DNA of 64,000 bases from Aquitalea pelogenes (GTDB taxonomy: Bacteria; Pseudomonadota; Gammaproteobacteria; Burkholderiales; Chromobacteriaceae). Each line of letters opens with the position of its first letter. Positions within the stretch are counted from its first letter, which is position 1. Below the pieces are notes generated by a model. The model was not told the origin of the DNA. It worked only from the letters and a program-made list of their open reading frames with translations, and searched no databases. Location of the stretch: assembly GCF_001515305.1 (NCBI RefSeq), contig NZ_LNQV01000015.1, forward strand, positions 29,858 through 93,857. Direction: 5' to 3'. The position numbers were made by a program, and so were the translations under genes. This document shows positions 38,139 to 46,486 of the stretch, piece by piece.

Positions 38139-39068
38139 ATGAAAAAATTGCAACTGACACTGGGCCCGGTACTGTTTTACTGGTCCCGCGACGATATCCT
38201 GCGCTTTTACAGCGAGGCCGCCGACTGGCCGCTGGAAACCATTTATCTGGGCGAGGCGGTCTGCTCGCGCCGCCAGCAATTGCGTGGCCAGGACTGGATC
38301 AGCCTGGGACGCGAACTGGCCCAGAGCGGACGCCAGGTGGTGCTGTCCAGCCAGGCGCTGATCGAAAGCGAATCCGACCTGCGCCGCCTGCGCAAGCTGG
38401 TGGAAAACGGCGAACTGCAGCTGGAAGCCAATGATCTGGGCGCAGCCCGGCTGGCGCAGCAACAAGGCCAGCCCTTTGTTGCCGGTCATCACCTGAATAT
38501 CTACAACGCCGACACCCTGGCGCTGATCCGCTCGCTGGGCGCGCGACGCTGGATTCCGCCGGTGGAAATGGACCGCGACACCCTGTCTGCCGTACTGGGC
38601 CAGGCGGCGTTCAATGGCGTACAGATCGAAACCGAGCTGTTTGCCTGGGGCAGGCTGCCACTGGCACTGTCCGCCCGCTGCTTCACCGCGCGGCATTACA
38701 ACCTGTCCAAGGACGACTGCCAGTTCCGCTGCATGGAGCACCCGGACGGCCTGCGCCTGAACACGCGCGAACAACAGGCCTTCCTCACCATCAACGGCAT
38801 CCAGACCATGTCCGACGGCTGCCAGTCCCTGCTGCCACACCTGGCCGACATCAGCGCCATGGGCATTACCGCCCTGCGCATCAGCCCGCAGTGGCAACAC
38901 ACGGCCCAGGTAGTACAGGGCTACCAGCAGGCTGTTGCTGCCATCGAATCACGCACTACCGGCGAAGTGGACCTCAGCCCGTATTCCGACAGCCTGCTGG
39001 TGGACGGTTACTGGCGCGGTAGCGCCGGCATTAGCGCCATAGGAGAAACCCGCCATGCACATTCCTGA
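38139..39068 (+). CDS. ubiV: O2-independent ubiquinone biosynthesis protein UbiV
   Basis: 309-aa U32-family partner of UbiU (E. coli YhbV). Seen: LTLGPVLFYWSRDDILRFYSEAADWPLETIYLGEAVCSRR, including the first conserved Cys, and the Cys cluster in ARCFTARHYNLSKDDCQFRCMEHPDG, matching the 4Fe-4S ligands of the family. It lies between ubiU and ubiT and its end overlaps ubiT by 14 bases. Start 38139 has AGG upstream. Confidence 0.95.
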   Translation: MKKLQLTLGPVLFYWSRDDILRFYSEAADWPLETIYLGEAVCSRRQQLRGQDWISLGRELAQSGRQVVLSSQALIESESDLRRLRKLVENGELQLEANDLGAARLAQQQGQPFVAGHHLNIYNADTLALIRSLGARRWIPPVEMDRDTLSAVLGQAAFNGVQIETELFAWGRLPLALSARCFTARHYNLSKDDCQFRCMEHPDGLRLNTREQQAFLTINGIQTMSDGCQSLLPHLADISAMGITALRISPQWQHTAQVVQGYQQAVAAIESRTTGEVDLSPYSDSLLVDGYWRGSAGISAIGETRHAHS

Positions 39069-39489
39069 CCTGACCCTGCCGGCAAAGCTGGCCAGCATAC
39101 TGGGCAAACTGCCCAGCACACCGCCCTGCTGGGCGCTGGTCACCACGCTCAATCAACTGAAAAAGCGCGACATCCTGCCGGTAGACATGAGCCTGCTGGC
39201 CGGGCACAGCTTTGAAGTCCATATTCTGGATGCCGACATGCGCCTGCGCTTCACCGCAGACGACGCGCGTTTCAGCGTGGACAGCACCCCATCAGAACCC
39301 GACCTGCGCCTGGCGGCCAACCTGGCCGACTTTGCCCGCATGATGCTGCGCGAAGAAGACCCGGACACCCTGTTCTTCAACCGCAAACTGGTGATTGAAG
39401 GCGATACCGAGCTGGGGCTGATCGTGAAGAACCTGCTGGACAGCGTGGACTGGAGCGCCACACCACTGCAACGCTTCATGGCCGTGTAA
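39055..39489 (+). CDS. ubiT: Ubiquinone biosynthesis accessory factor UbiT (SCP2 domain)
   Basis: 144-aa SCP2 sterol-carrier-fold protein (E. coli YhbT) that binds quinone intermediates for the UbiU-UbiV hydroxylase. Seen: LLAGHSFEVHILDADMRLRFT and EPDLRLAANLADFARMMLREEDPDTLFFNRKLVIEGDTELGL, typical SCP2 features. The start overlaps ubiV by 14 bases and has a strong AGGAG. A terminator follows. Confidence 0.93.
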   Translation: MHIPDLTLPAKLASILGKLPSTPPCWALVTTLNQLKKRDILPVDMSLLAGHSFEVHILDADMRLRFTADDARFSVDSTPSEPDLRLAANLADFARMMLREEDPDTLFFNRKLVIEGDTELGLIVKNLLDSVDWSATPLQRFMAV

Positions 39490-39514
39490 ACGGGTCTGAC
39501 AGACAAACAGCAAA

Positions 39515-39537
39515 AAGCCCGGCACATGCCGGGCTTT
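39515..39537 (+). terminator. Intrinsic terminator of ubiUVT
   Basis: AGCCCGGCA and TGCCGGGCT pair around CA, followed by TT. It starts 26 bases after the ubiT stop. A 28-base stretch including this hairpin recurs exactly at 39715-39742. Confidence 0.85.
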
Positions 39538-39718
39538 CAGGCTGCTGACAAAGTTATTTGGGGCGCTTGTACTGGACCCGGCAAAGCCGGGCCTTTCAAC
39601 TAACTCTTGGTTTCCGCAGCCTTCCCATCAATTCCCTATCCCCCCGCCCTTGCCCTGCCAATTGAAGATGGGAGCCTCGCTTTCATTTCAGAAAGCGAGA
39701 GGGGGTGTCAACAAGCAA

Positions 39719-39742
39719 AAAGCCCGGCACATGCCGGGCTTT
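39719..39742 (-). terminator. Intrinsic terminator of the LysR gene
   Basis: Second exact copy of the GCCCGGCA/TGCCGGGC hairpin. On the minus strand it is followed by a T-run, 24 bases after the LysR stop. Confidence 0.85.
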
Positions 39743-39765
39743 GTTTATTAGCAAACAGACTGGCA

Positions 39766-40731
39766 TCAGCCCATGAGCTGCGCTGCCGCCTTGCGTTTGG
39801 CAGACAAATCCAGCCCCGGCAGATCCGCCATGATATCCGGATGATCCGCCAGCTTCTCCACCACAAAGTCCACAAAGACGCGGGTACGCGGCGCGATGTG
39901 GTCGCGATGCGGGAAGCAGATGTAAATGGAACGCTCCAGCGACACCACATCGGTCAGTACCGGCTCCAGCTCGCCACTGCGAATCAGGTGCACCACCTCG
40001 TGCCCCGGCAGCTGTGCCACACCCATGCCCAGACGCGCCAGCTCACACACGGCTTCCATCTCGTTCAGGGTATACGTGCCGGTCACTTCCAGCGGAATAC
40101 GCTCGCCGCGGCGGTCGAATTCCCACTTGTACAGACGGCCGGAGGTAGGAAACTGGAAGTTGATGCAATCGTGGTTGCTCAATTCTTCGGTCGTTTCCGG
40201 GCGGCCGTTCTTGTCCCAGTATTCGGGCGAAGCCACCACATACTGCGGAATCTGCGCCAGGTTGCGCGCCACCATGCGGCTATCCGGCATCATGCCGATA
40301 CGCACGCCGACGTCGTAACCATCTTCGATCAAATCGCTGAAGTGGTCATCCAGGCCAAAAAACACCCGCACCTTGGGATAGCGTTCGCAGAATTCGCCCA
40401 TGATGGGAAGAATGAAACGACGGCCAAAAGAGTTGGGCATGCTCACGCGCAGATGGCCAGCCGGCTCGTCACGACTGGCCTTGAGCTGGTTGATGGCCGA
40501 ATCCAGATTGTTCACCGGTCCGCGGCACTGGGCGTAGAAACGACGACCATCTTCGGTCAGCGTCAACTGCCTGGTGGTCCGGTTGAACAGACGCACCTCC
40601 AGCTCCTGCTCCAGTCGGGCAATGCTTTGACTGATAGCCGCCGGCGATACGCCGAGTTTTCTTGCAGCATCCGAGAAACTGCCGTTCTCGGCGGTGGTCA
40701 TGAAGACCATCAAAGCTTTTAAAGTATCCAT
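39766..40731 (-). CDS. LysR-family transcriptional regulator
   Basis: 321-aa DNA-binding regulator. N-terminal winged HTH (MDTLKALMVFMTTAENGSFSDAARKLGVSPAAISQSIARLE) followed by RLFNRTTRQLTLTEDG and a LysR effector domain. The C-terminus ends with a basic tail (LSAKRKAAAQLMG). Its target is not evident: the neighbour upstream is 790 bases away and the gene is convergent with ubiUVT. Closest general type is the CrgA/DmlR-like group that often regulates divergent metabolic genes. The gene ends at a terminator; autoregulation through the dyad at 40816-40874 is a possibility. Confidence 0.9.
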   Translation of the reverse strand: MDTLKALMVFMTTAENGSFSDAARKLGVSPAAISQSIARLEQELEVRLFNRTTRQLTLTEDGRRFYAQCRGPVNNLDSAINQLKASRDEPAGHLRVSMPNSFGRRFILPIMGEFCERYPKVRVFFGLDDHFSDLIEDGYDVGVRIGMMPDSRMVARNLAQIPQYVVASPEYWDKNGRPETTEELSNHDCINFQFPTSGRLYKWEFDRRGERIPLEVTGTYTLNEMEAVCELARLGMGVAQLPGHEVVHLIRSGELEPVLTDVVSLERSIYICFPHRDHIAPRTRVFVDFVVEKLADHPDIMADLPGLDLSAKRKAAAQLMG

Positions 40732-41524
40732 AGCAGAAACGTTCCCTGAGCGGCATTAAACCCATACGGCTGCTTTGATGAAGACCATCCCCGCCCCAGC
40801 CACATGATTTGCCAGCTTCATTATTAAGTAGTTCTTCTTTAAAAAGCGTACACCAGTTCCAGTGAATAATGAAGTTTGACTTTCCTTTCCGCGCTGAAAT
40901 ACCAGTAATCTGTTTCAAATTTCACAAACCGGTTCGGTCTGCCCATCCAGGCAGCGCAGAATCAGGCTTCACTTTCAAAAATAAACACCCAGTTTCACGT
41001 CAAATTTCCAAGCGTATCCATCAAGTGATAGCAGGGAAAACGGGCTTGGCAACAGCCTTTTGATCAAGATTGTGCAATCAGCTACCCACCCCGCTCTCTG
41101 CGCAGTCCTTGGTCATGTCATGACTGCGTACCGGCATCTTGCACTCGTCAGCCCTCCATTCACCATGCTTTTGATCAAGAGCGATGCGGGTAGCATTCAT
41201 CCCCGTAACGCAGGCTGCACGGAAAGAGATGCAACAAGCCATCCAGGAATCGACTTGATTGCCGGAAATTCCGTTCAAAACAGCCAGAAATTTCCTCCAA
41301 ATCCCAGCAAGTACAGAGAAATTACTTATTCAGCATGCCGATCGCTCTACTTGGCATTCTGCCCACTGGTTTCACTTGCCAAGTGCTTAATACACTCCAG
41401 ATCAACCAGCAACCATCGCAATGGAGCCAGGCACGATGTCACGGAGCCACCTCTTGATGATTAACGCTGGAACGTTAGAAGCGGACCACCGTCCTGACCA
41501 CCCGAATATGAAGGTCACGTCATC
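40732..41524. other. Long AT-rich regulatory region between LysR and LuxR genes
   Basis: 790 bases, clearly less GC-rich than the genes beside it, containing divergent promoters. It has a 10-bp inverted repeat (CTTCATTATT at 40816-40825, AATAATGAAG at 40865-40874) and a 13-base direct repeat (CTTTTGATCAAGA at 41057-41069 and 41168-41180) built on the palindrome TTGATCAA. No supported ORF; a 134-codon frame at 41060-41464 lacks a start signal and coding character. Confidence 0.6.
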
Positions 41525-42316
41525 ATGCACAACAAGCTTCCGTTCACACAGCCACTACCGGCCAACCTGACCCCATCCAGCCAGAAAACCCTGCTGGAGT
41601 GGATACACGATGCAGGGCAGATAGAAACCGAAAACGAATTCAAACTCTATCTGGACCACCTGCAGACCCAACTGCCCACCAAGCACATGGTGATTACCCT
41701 TGGGCGCATCAACCAGCACCAGCAGTTGCAGCGGGTGGAAAAGGTGGTCAATGTCAGTTTTCCCGAAGACTGGGTATCCCATTACATGGATCACAACTAC
41801 ATCAGTTGTGACCCCATCCTGCGCTCGGTCATGGGCCAGGGGCCCATCCACTGGGCGGACAAGTTTTCCCGTGCCAAGGGGCAGCAGGAAAAGCAGTTCA
41901 TCCAGGAACTCAATTCAATCGGCATGGGCAACGGGGTAAGTTTCAGCGCACTGTCCGAGCGCCAGAACCTCGTTTGCGTACTGTCGGTTTCCGGCAGTGA
42001 AATCGGCAAGGACAGCCAGCTGACAGAAATGCTGAATGCCTTGTTGCTGCATTTGCGCCAGGCAGCAGGCCGGGTGGCCAATCTGGCCCCGGCAGCACCG
42101 GCCACCATGCCGCTGTCCCAGCGTGAGTTCGACATTTTCCACTGGATGAGCCATGGCAAGACCAACTGGGAAATTGCCACCATTCTGGGCATCAGCGAGC
42201 GTACGGTGAAATTCCACGTCGCCAATATCATCCGCAAGCTCAATGCCAACAACCGGACCCACGCCATCGTGATTGGCCTGCAACTTGGCCTGACTTCGGT
42301 TGCCGGTGTGACATGA
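41525..42316 (+). CDS. LuxR-family quorum-sensing-type regulator (apparent LuxR solo)
   Basis: 263-aa regulator with an N-terminal autoinducer-binding domain and a C-terminal LuxR HTH. The AHL-pocket signature is kept: Trp83, Tyr87, Asp96-Pro97 and Trp110, with the spacing of TraR Trp57/Tyr61/Asp70-Pro71/Trp85 (the last off by one). The HTH is in LSQREFDIFHWMSHGKTNWEIATILGISERTVKFHVANIIRKL. No luxI-type synthase is in the window, so it is probably a solo that senses its own or foreign signals with an unlinked synthase. The start is preceded by AAGG. A long AT-rich promoter region lies upstream. Confidence 0.9.
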   Translation: MHNKLPFTQPLPANLTPSSQKTLLEWIHDAGQIETENEFKLYLDHLQTQLPTKHMVITLGRINQHQQLQRVEKVVNVSFPEDWVSHYMDHNYISCDPILRSVMGQGPIHWADKFSRAKGQQEKQFIQELNSIGMGNGVSFSALSERQNLVCVLSVSGSEIGKDSQLTEMLNALLLHLRQAAGRVANLAPAAPATMPLSQREFDIFHWMSHGKTNWEIATILGISERTVKFHVANIIRKLNANNRTHAIVIGLQLGLTSVAGVT

Positions 42317-42658
42317 GCATCTGGCAAGTCGGCAGATACCGTCTAAAAGCCAGTAAACATCGCAGCAACTGCTGAGTAGAATCGCCAGACCGATTGCAGT
42401 CATGCGCTTGTACAAACCGGGTGATTGCAGGAGGTGTTTCTATCTGCAAGTCTCTTTTGATTGACCCATGCACTCACCTGAAAGATTCGGCCCCGTCCCC
42501 ACGGGGCCCTTTTTTTGTCTGGATGCATGCGGCGGCGTCCACTCCCCCGGCCCGCTTGCGCTGTCTGCACCGCAACGCGCAAACATGACAAAACCCTGTC
42601 ACAAGCCAGGGCGATTTGTTACAGTCCCAGCTCTTGCTGATTCCTTTGCCTGCCGGCC
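42317..42658. other. Intergenic region after the LuxR gene
   Basis: About 340 bases. It holds a strong terminator (42489-42516). Between the luxR stop and that terminator there is a GGAGGTG element near 42432 with no usable start codon behind it; a small RNA or 3' UTR is possible. After the terminator lies the promoter region for the aldehyde dehydrogenase. Confidence 0.5.
42489..42516 (+). terminator. Intrinsic terminator downstream of LuxR gene
   Basis: GGCCCCGT, loop CCCC, ACGGGGCC, then C and T7. It lies 170 bases after the luxR stop and 140 before the next gene. Confidence 0.92.
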
Positions 42659-44014
42659 ATGAATGCCTTTACCAGCTGTAACCCCGCCACCGCAGAAGTG
42701 GTATTTACCCGTCCGGGCTGGAGCCGGGACCAACTCGACCATACCCTGGATCGCCTGAAAGCCGCCCAATCGCGCTGGGCATCGCTCTCGGTGGCGCAAC
42801 GCGCCGAACACCTGCTGCAACTGGCCACCCAGCTGGAGGCACACCGCGAGCAACTGGCGGCGCTGGTTACACTGGAAGTCGGCAAGCGCACGGCAGAGTG
42901 CCTGGCGGAAATCGACAAATCGGCCCAGCTGATCCGCTATTACGCCGAGCTGGCACCCACCCTGCTGGCACCGCAAGCCATTCCCACCCAGGCCAGCCAG
43001 AGCGGGGTGGCATTTGAACCCTTGGGCTGTGTACTGGCCGTGATGCCGTGGAATTATCCGATCTGGCAACTACTGCGTTTTGCCGTGCCGGCCCTGATGG
43101 CGGGCAATACCTGCCTGGTCAAACCGGCCCCCTCGGTGCCGCAGTGCACACAGTTGCTGCTGGAGCTGGTCCGGGCAGCCGGGCTGGATTGTCTGGATAT
43201 TGCCTGGATCGATCACGAACTGGTTGAAGAAGCCATCAGGCGCAGCGATGCCGTGGCCTTTACCGGCTCCACCCATACCGGACGCATCATTGCCAGTCTG
43301 GCCGGCAAGCATCTGAAAAAAACGGTGCTGGAACTGGGCGGCAGCAACCCTTTCATCGTGCTGGCCGATGCCGATGTGGCAGCCGCGGCGCAAGATGCCG
43401 TCAACTCGCGTTTTCGCGATGCCGGGCAAAGCTGCAACGCGGCCAAACGCATGATTGTGGTACCGGAAATTGCCGAAGCCTTTGTCTCTGCCTTTGTCGA
43501 GGCTGCCAGCCAGTTGCGCCCCGGCGACCCGCGCCATCCGGCCACCACGCTGTCCCCCCTCACCCGCGGCGACCTGCGCGAAGCCCTGCATGCGCAGGTG
43601 ATGGATGCCTGTCATCAGGGTGCCAGCCTGTTGCTGGGAGGACAGCTGCCACCTCCGCCGGGCTTTTTCTACCCGGCCACGGTGCTGGACCATGTCAATG
43701 CGTCCTGCCGCGTGTATCACGAAGAAGTATTCGGCCCGGTGGCCAGCATCCTGCGTGCACGGGACGAGGCCGATGCCATCCGGCTGGCCAATGACACGCC
43801 GTTTGGTCTGGGCGCTTCCATCTACACCGCTGATACCGCCCATGGCTGGGAGCTGGCGCGCCAGCTGGAAGTGGGCAGTGTGTTCATCAACCGTCATACC
43901 AGCTCCGATTTGCGCCTGCCGTTTGGCGGCGTGAAGGCGTCTGGCTATGGCCGTGAATTGTCCGAATTCGGCCTGTACGAATTCGTTAATGTCAAAACCT
44001 ACTGGCAAAAATAG
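42659..44014 (+). CDS. NAD(P)-dependent aldehyde dehydrogenase (succinate-semialdehyde dehydrogenase-like)
   Basis: 451-aa ALDH-superfamily enzyme that oxidises an aldehyde to its acid. Seen: the N-terminal NPATAEVV, PWNYPIWQL with the cofactor-binding Asn, KPAPSVPQC, the Rossmann-type FTGSTHTGRIIA, the catalytic Glu in LELGGSNPF, the nucleophilic Cys in DAGQSCNAAKR, and EEVFGPVASI. The short length and lack of an N-terminal extension fit the Sad/GabD-like group (SSADH from E. coli Sad is similar). It is the first gene of a plus-strand run with a transporter, a GST and a FAD oxidase. Substrate identity is inferred only from relatives. Confidence 0.88.
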   Translation: MNAFTSCNPATAEVVFTRPGWSRDQLDHTLDRLKAAQSRWASLSVAQRAEHLLQLATQLEAHREQLAALVTLEVGKRTAECLAEIDKSAQLIRYYAELAPTLLAPQAIPTQASQSGVAFEPLGCVLAVMPWNYPIWQLLRFAVPALMAGNTCLVKPAPSVPQCTQLLLELVRAAGLDCLDIAWIDHELVEEAIRRSDAVAFTGSTHTGRIIASLAGKHLKKTVLELGGSNPFIVLADADVAAAAQDAVNSRFRDAGQSCNAAKRMIVVPEIAEAFVSAFVEAASQLRPGDPRHPATTLSPLTRGDLREALHAQVMDACHQGASLLLGGQLPPPPGFFYPATVLDHVNASCRVYHEEVFGPVASILRARDEADAIRLANDTPFGLGASIYTADTAHGWELARQLEVGSVFINRHTSSDLRLPFGGVKASGYGRELSEFGLYEFVNVKTYWQK

Positions 44015-44072
44015 TTTCGGCCAGCAGCAGCCAGCTGGCTCGCCGCTGCGTTCCGCCTGTGCGATACCGTTC

Positions 44073-44291
44073 ATGATGAAGTCTTGCATTCTCCGCCCCG
44101 GCAGCCTGGCCGTACTGATACTGCTCTGCTGTCTGGGCTATTTTCTGCTCATCGCCTGCGCTCCCGCTCTGTTAGTGGGCAGTGTGGCGGGCTGGCCGCG
44201 CAGCATCTTGCTGGCCCTGCTGCTGTTTGCACTGTTTCTGGCCATTACCGTCTGGCAGGTTGGCGCCAGCGACCGGAAGCAATCCGAATGA
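44073..44291 (+). CDS. Small two-TM protein paired with a solute:sodium symporter
   Basis: 72-aa inner-membrane protein with two hydrophobic segments (SLAVLILLCCLGYFLLIACAPALLVG and SILLALLLFALFLAITVWQV) and a short charged tail. It overlaps the following symporter gene by 4 bases (ATGA). Small two-TM partners (DUF485/YjcH before ActP, or DUF4212) are known before such symporters; this one is shorter than either and I cannot assign the family. Two adjacent ATGs (44073 and 44076) are possible starts. Confidence 0.7.
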   Translation: MMKSCILRPGSLAVLILLCCLGYFLLIACAPALLVGSVAGWPRSILLALLLFALFLAITVWQVGASDRKQSE

Positions 44292-45811
44292 CGGCAGCCA
44301 GTATGTTTTTCCTGCTGTTTGTCGCCTCCAGCCTGTTGTTGACCCTGTTTGCGGCCAGACGCACCCACTCCTCCGGTGATTTTTATACCGCCGGCGGGCA
44401 GCTACCTGCCTGGCAAAACGGTTTGGCACTGGCAGGAGACTATCTGTCGGCCGCTGCCTTTCTGGGTGCCATCGGCATGTATGTGGGCCAGGGCTACGAT
44501 TCCCTGGTTTATGCCGTGGGTACGCTGGCCGGCTGGCCCCTCTTGATGCTGTTGCTGGCCGACAAGCTGCGCGCACTGGGACGTTACAGCGTGGCAGAGG
44601 TGCTCAACAGTCGCTTTGACGACCCGCGCGTACGCCTGCTGGGCATCATCAGCTCGCTGACCGTGACGGTGTGCTATCTGATCGTGCAACTGGTTGGCGC
44701 GGGCAAATTGCTGCAATTGCTGTTTGGCCTGCCCTATCTGTTTGCGGTGGGGCTGGTCATCGTGCTGATGGTGCTGCAGGTGGCGCTGGGCGGCATGCTG
44801 GCCACCAGCTGGATCCAGATGGTCAAGGCCGTGCTGATGTTGCTGTGTGCACTGGTGCTGGCCGGAGGTGTATTGTCCCGCTTCGGTTTCAGTGCACCTG
44901 CCTTGTTTGCCCGCGTCGCACAAATCGACCACGGCCAGTTGTTGCTGCCGGGCAAATCACTGGCCAATCCGGTGGAGGCGCTATCACTGGGGCTGGGGCT
45001 CAGCCTCGGCCTGCTGGGGCTGCCGCATGTGCTGATGCGCTTTTTCACCGTGGCCGACAGCAGGACCGCACGTCGTTCGGCTGGCTGGGCTACCTGCCTG
45101 ATCGGCCTGTTCTTCTGCCTCAACATCATCATTGGCTATGGTGCGCTGGTGCTGCTGGCTCCGGAAAGCCGCTTTCACGACGCGGCAGGCAAACTGCTGG
45201 GCGGCGGCAATATGGCGGCGTTGCATCTGGCCAGCCTGCTGGGTGGCAACTGGCTGCAGGCGCTGATTGCCGGAGTGGCCTTTGCCACCATTCTGGCAGT
45301 GGTGGCCGGCCTGGCCATCAGCGGTGCCAGTACCATCAGCCACGACCTGTACGCGCTGTGGCTATGCCATGGCAAGGCCGACCCCAAGCGAGAATGGCAG
45401 CTGTCGCGGCTGGCCAGTGTAGTGCTTGGCGTGGTGGCACTGCTGCTGTCCAGCAGCTTCCAGAACCTGAACATTGCCTTTCTGGTGGGGCTGGCCTTTG
45501 CCATCGCCGCGTCCAGCAATTTCCCGGTACTGTTGCTGGGCCTGTACTGGCCTGGGCTGCGCGTGGCCGGCGTGCTGGCTGGCGGCTATGGTGGCATGCT
45601 GGCCGCCCTGCTTTGCATCCTGACCGGACCCGCAGTCTGGGTGGGCATGCTGGGCCATGCCCACCCGCTGTTCCCTTATGCCAATCCGGCCTTGTTTTGC
45701 GTCCCCTTCGCCTTTGTTGCCGCCTGGCTGGCCTCCGCAGGCTGGCGGCGGCTGAAGCCCGTTGACGGCAATGCGGCAGGCGCAGACACTGCATCTGGCC
45801 ACGGCAACTGA
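44288..45811 (+). CDS. Solute:sodium symporter (ActP-like)
   Basis: 507-aa multi-pass inner-membrane transporter of the SSS family. Seen: the opening DFYTAGGQLPAWQNGLALAGDYLSAAAFLG, typical of the acetate/pyruvate branch, about 13 hydrophobic segments, LPHVLMRFFTVADSRTARRS (the conserved Na+-site region PHxLMRF), and AISGASTISHDLY. The short-chain carboxylate type (ActP/MctP) is the nearest; the actual substrate is unknown. It is translationally coupled to the small two-TM protein upstream and followed 36 bases later by a GST gene. Confidence 0.88.
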   Translation: MTAASMFFLLFVASSLLLTLFAARRTHSSGDFYTAGGQLPAWQNGLALAGDYLSAAAFLGAIGMYVGQGYDSLVYAVGTLAGWPLLMLLLADKLRALGRYSVAEVLNSRFDDPRVRLLGIISSLTVTVCYLIVQLVGAGKLLQLLFGLPYLFAVGLVIVLMVLQVALGGMLATSWIQMVKAVLMLLCALVLAGGVLSRFGFSAPALFARVAQIDHGQLLLPGKSLANPVEALSLGLGLSLGLLGLPHVLMRFFTVADSRTARRSAGWATCLIGLFFCLNIIIGYGALVLLAPESRFHDAAGKLLGGGNMAALHLASLLGGNWLQALIAGVAFATILAVVAGLAISGASTISHDLYALWLCHGKADPKREWQLSRLASVVLGVVALLLSSSFQNLNIAFLVGLAFAIAASSNFPVLLLGLYWPGLRVAGVLAGGYGGMLAALLCILTGPAVWVGMLGHAHPLFPYANPALFCVPFAFVAAWLASAGWRRLKPVDGNAAGADTASGHGN

Positions 45812-45847
45812 ACAAGCATCATCAACATCACGACAAGACCTCACTAC

Positions 45848-46471
45848 ATGACCACTCTTACCCTGTACGGCAACTGTTTTTCCGGACACAGCTACAAAGT
45901 ACGCCTGGCGCTGATGCTGGCCGATGTTTCCCATGACTACGTGCATGTTGACCTGGCCCTGCCACGTGCCGAGCGGCCGGAAGACTTCCGTGCCGCCAGC
46001 CGCTTCGGCGAAGTACCGGTACTGGTGGCCGATGGCACGCCGATGTGCCAGTCCAATGCCATCCTGCAATGGCTGGCCGACAGTTACGGCCGGCTGGATG
46101 GCGCACCGGGCGAGCGCCAGCTGGTACGTGAATGGCTGTGCTGGGAAAGCAATCGCATCGGCTTTTCCCTGCCCAACCTGCGCCTGGCACGTAAATTCTT
46201 CCCGCAGCCGGCCGAAGTCACCGCCTGGCTGGAACAAAGGGTGAAGGCGGACCTGAACGAACTGGAAAGCACGCTGAGCCGTCATGCCTACCTGATTGGC
46301 AGCACACTGACCATTGCCGACCTGTCGGCCAGCGCCTATCTGTGGTGGCTGGGCGATGCCGGGCTGGATATTGCCGGCTGGCCGCACGTGGCTGCCTGGC
46401 TGGAACGCATCAGCCAGTTGCCCGGCTGGCAGCATCCGGACGAGCTGATGGCCGCGGAAATTCCGGACTGA
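45848..46471 (+). CDS. Glutathione S-transferase family protein
   Basis: 207-aa cytosolic GST. Thioredoxin-fold N-terminal domain with YGNCFSGHSYKVRLAL (candidate catalytic Ser/Cys near residue 9-12), the cis-Pro region EVPVLVADGTPMCQSNAIL including the glutathione-binding Ser, and an all-alpha C-terminal domain with TIADLSASAYLWWLGDAG. Its placement between a symporter and a GlcD-type oxidase suggests a metabolic rather than general detox role. Normal size. Confidence 0.88.
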   Translation: MTTLTLYGNCFSGHSYKVRLALMLADVSHDYVHVDLALPRAERPEDFRAASRFGEVPVLVADGTPMCQSNAILQWLADSYGRLDGAPGERQLVREWLCWESNRIGFSLPNLRLARKFFPQPAEVTAWLEQRVKADLNELESTLSRHAYLIGSTLTIADLSASAYLWWLGDAGLDIAGWPHVAAWLERISQLPGWQHPDELMAAEIPD

Positions 46472-46486
46472 GACGCACAACACACC

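Larger units (their letters stand above)
39490..39765. other. Hairpin-rich intergenic stretch
   Basis: About 275 bases between convergent ubiT and the LysR gene. Besides the two identical terminators it holds CCCGG/CCGGG around AAAG near 39577-39590 and a 9-bp hairpin at 39676-39699 (CTCGCTTTC and GAAAGCGAG). No ORF is supported. Confidence 0.6.

Noticed and set aside
41060..41464. 134-codon plus-strand frame in the LysR-LuxR gap
   Set aside because: No ribosome-binding site, odd composition, and its region holds repeats typical of regulatory DNA.
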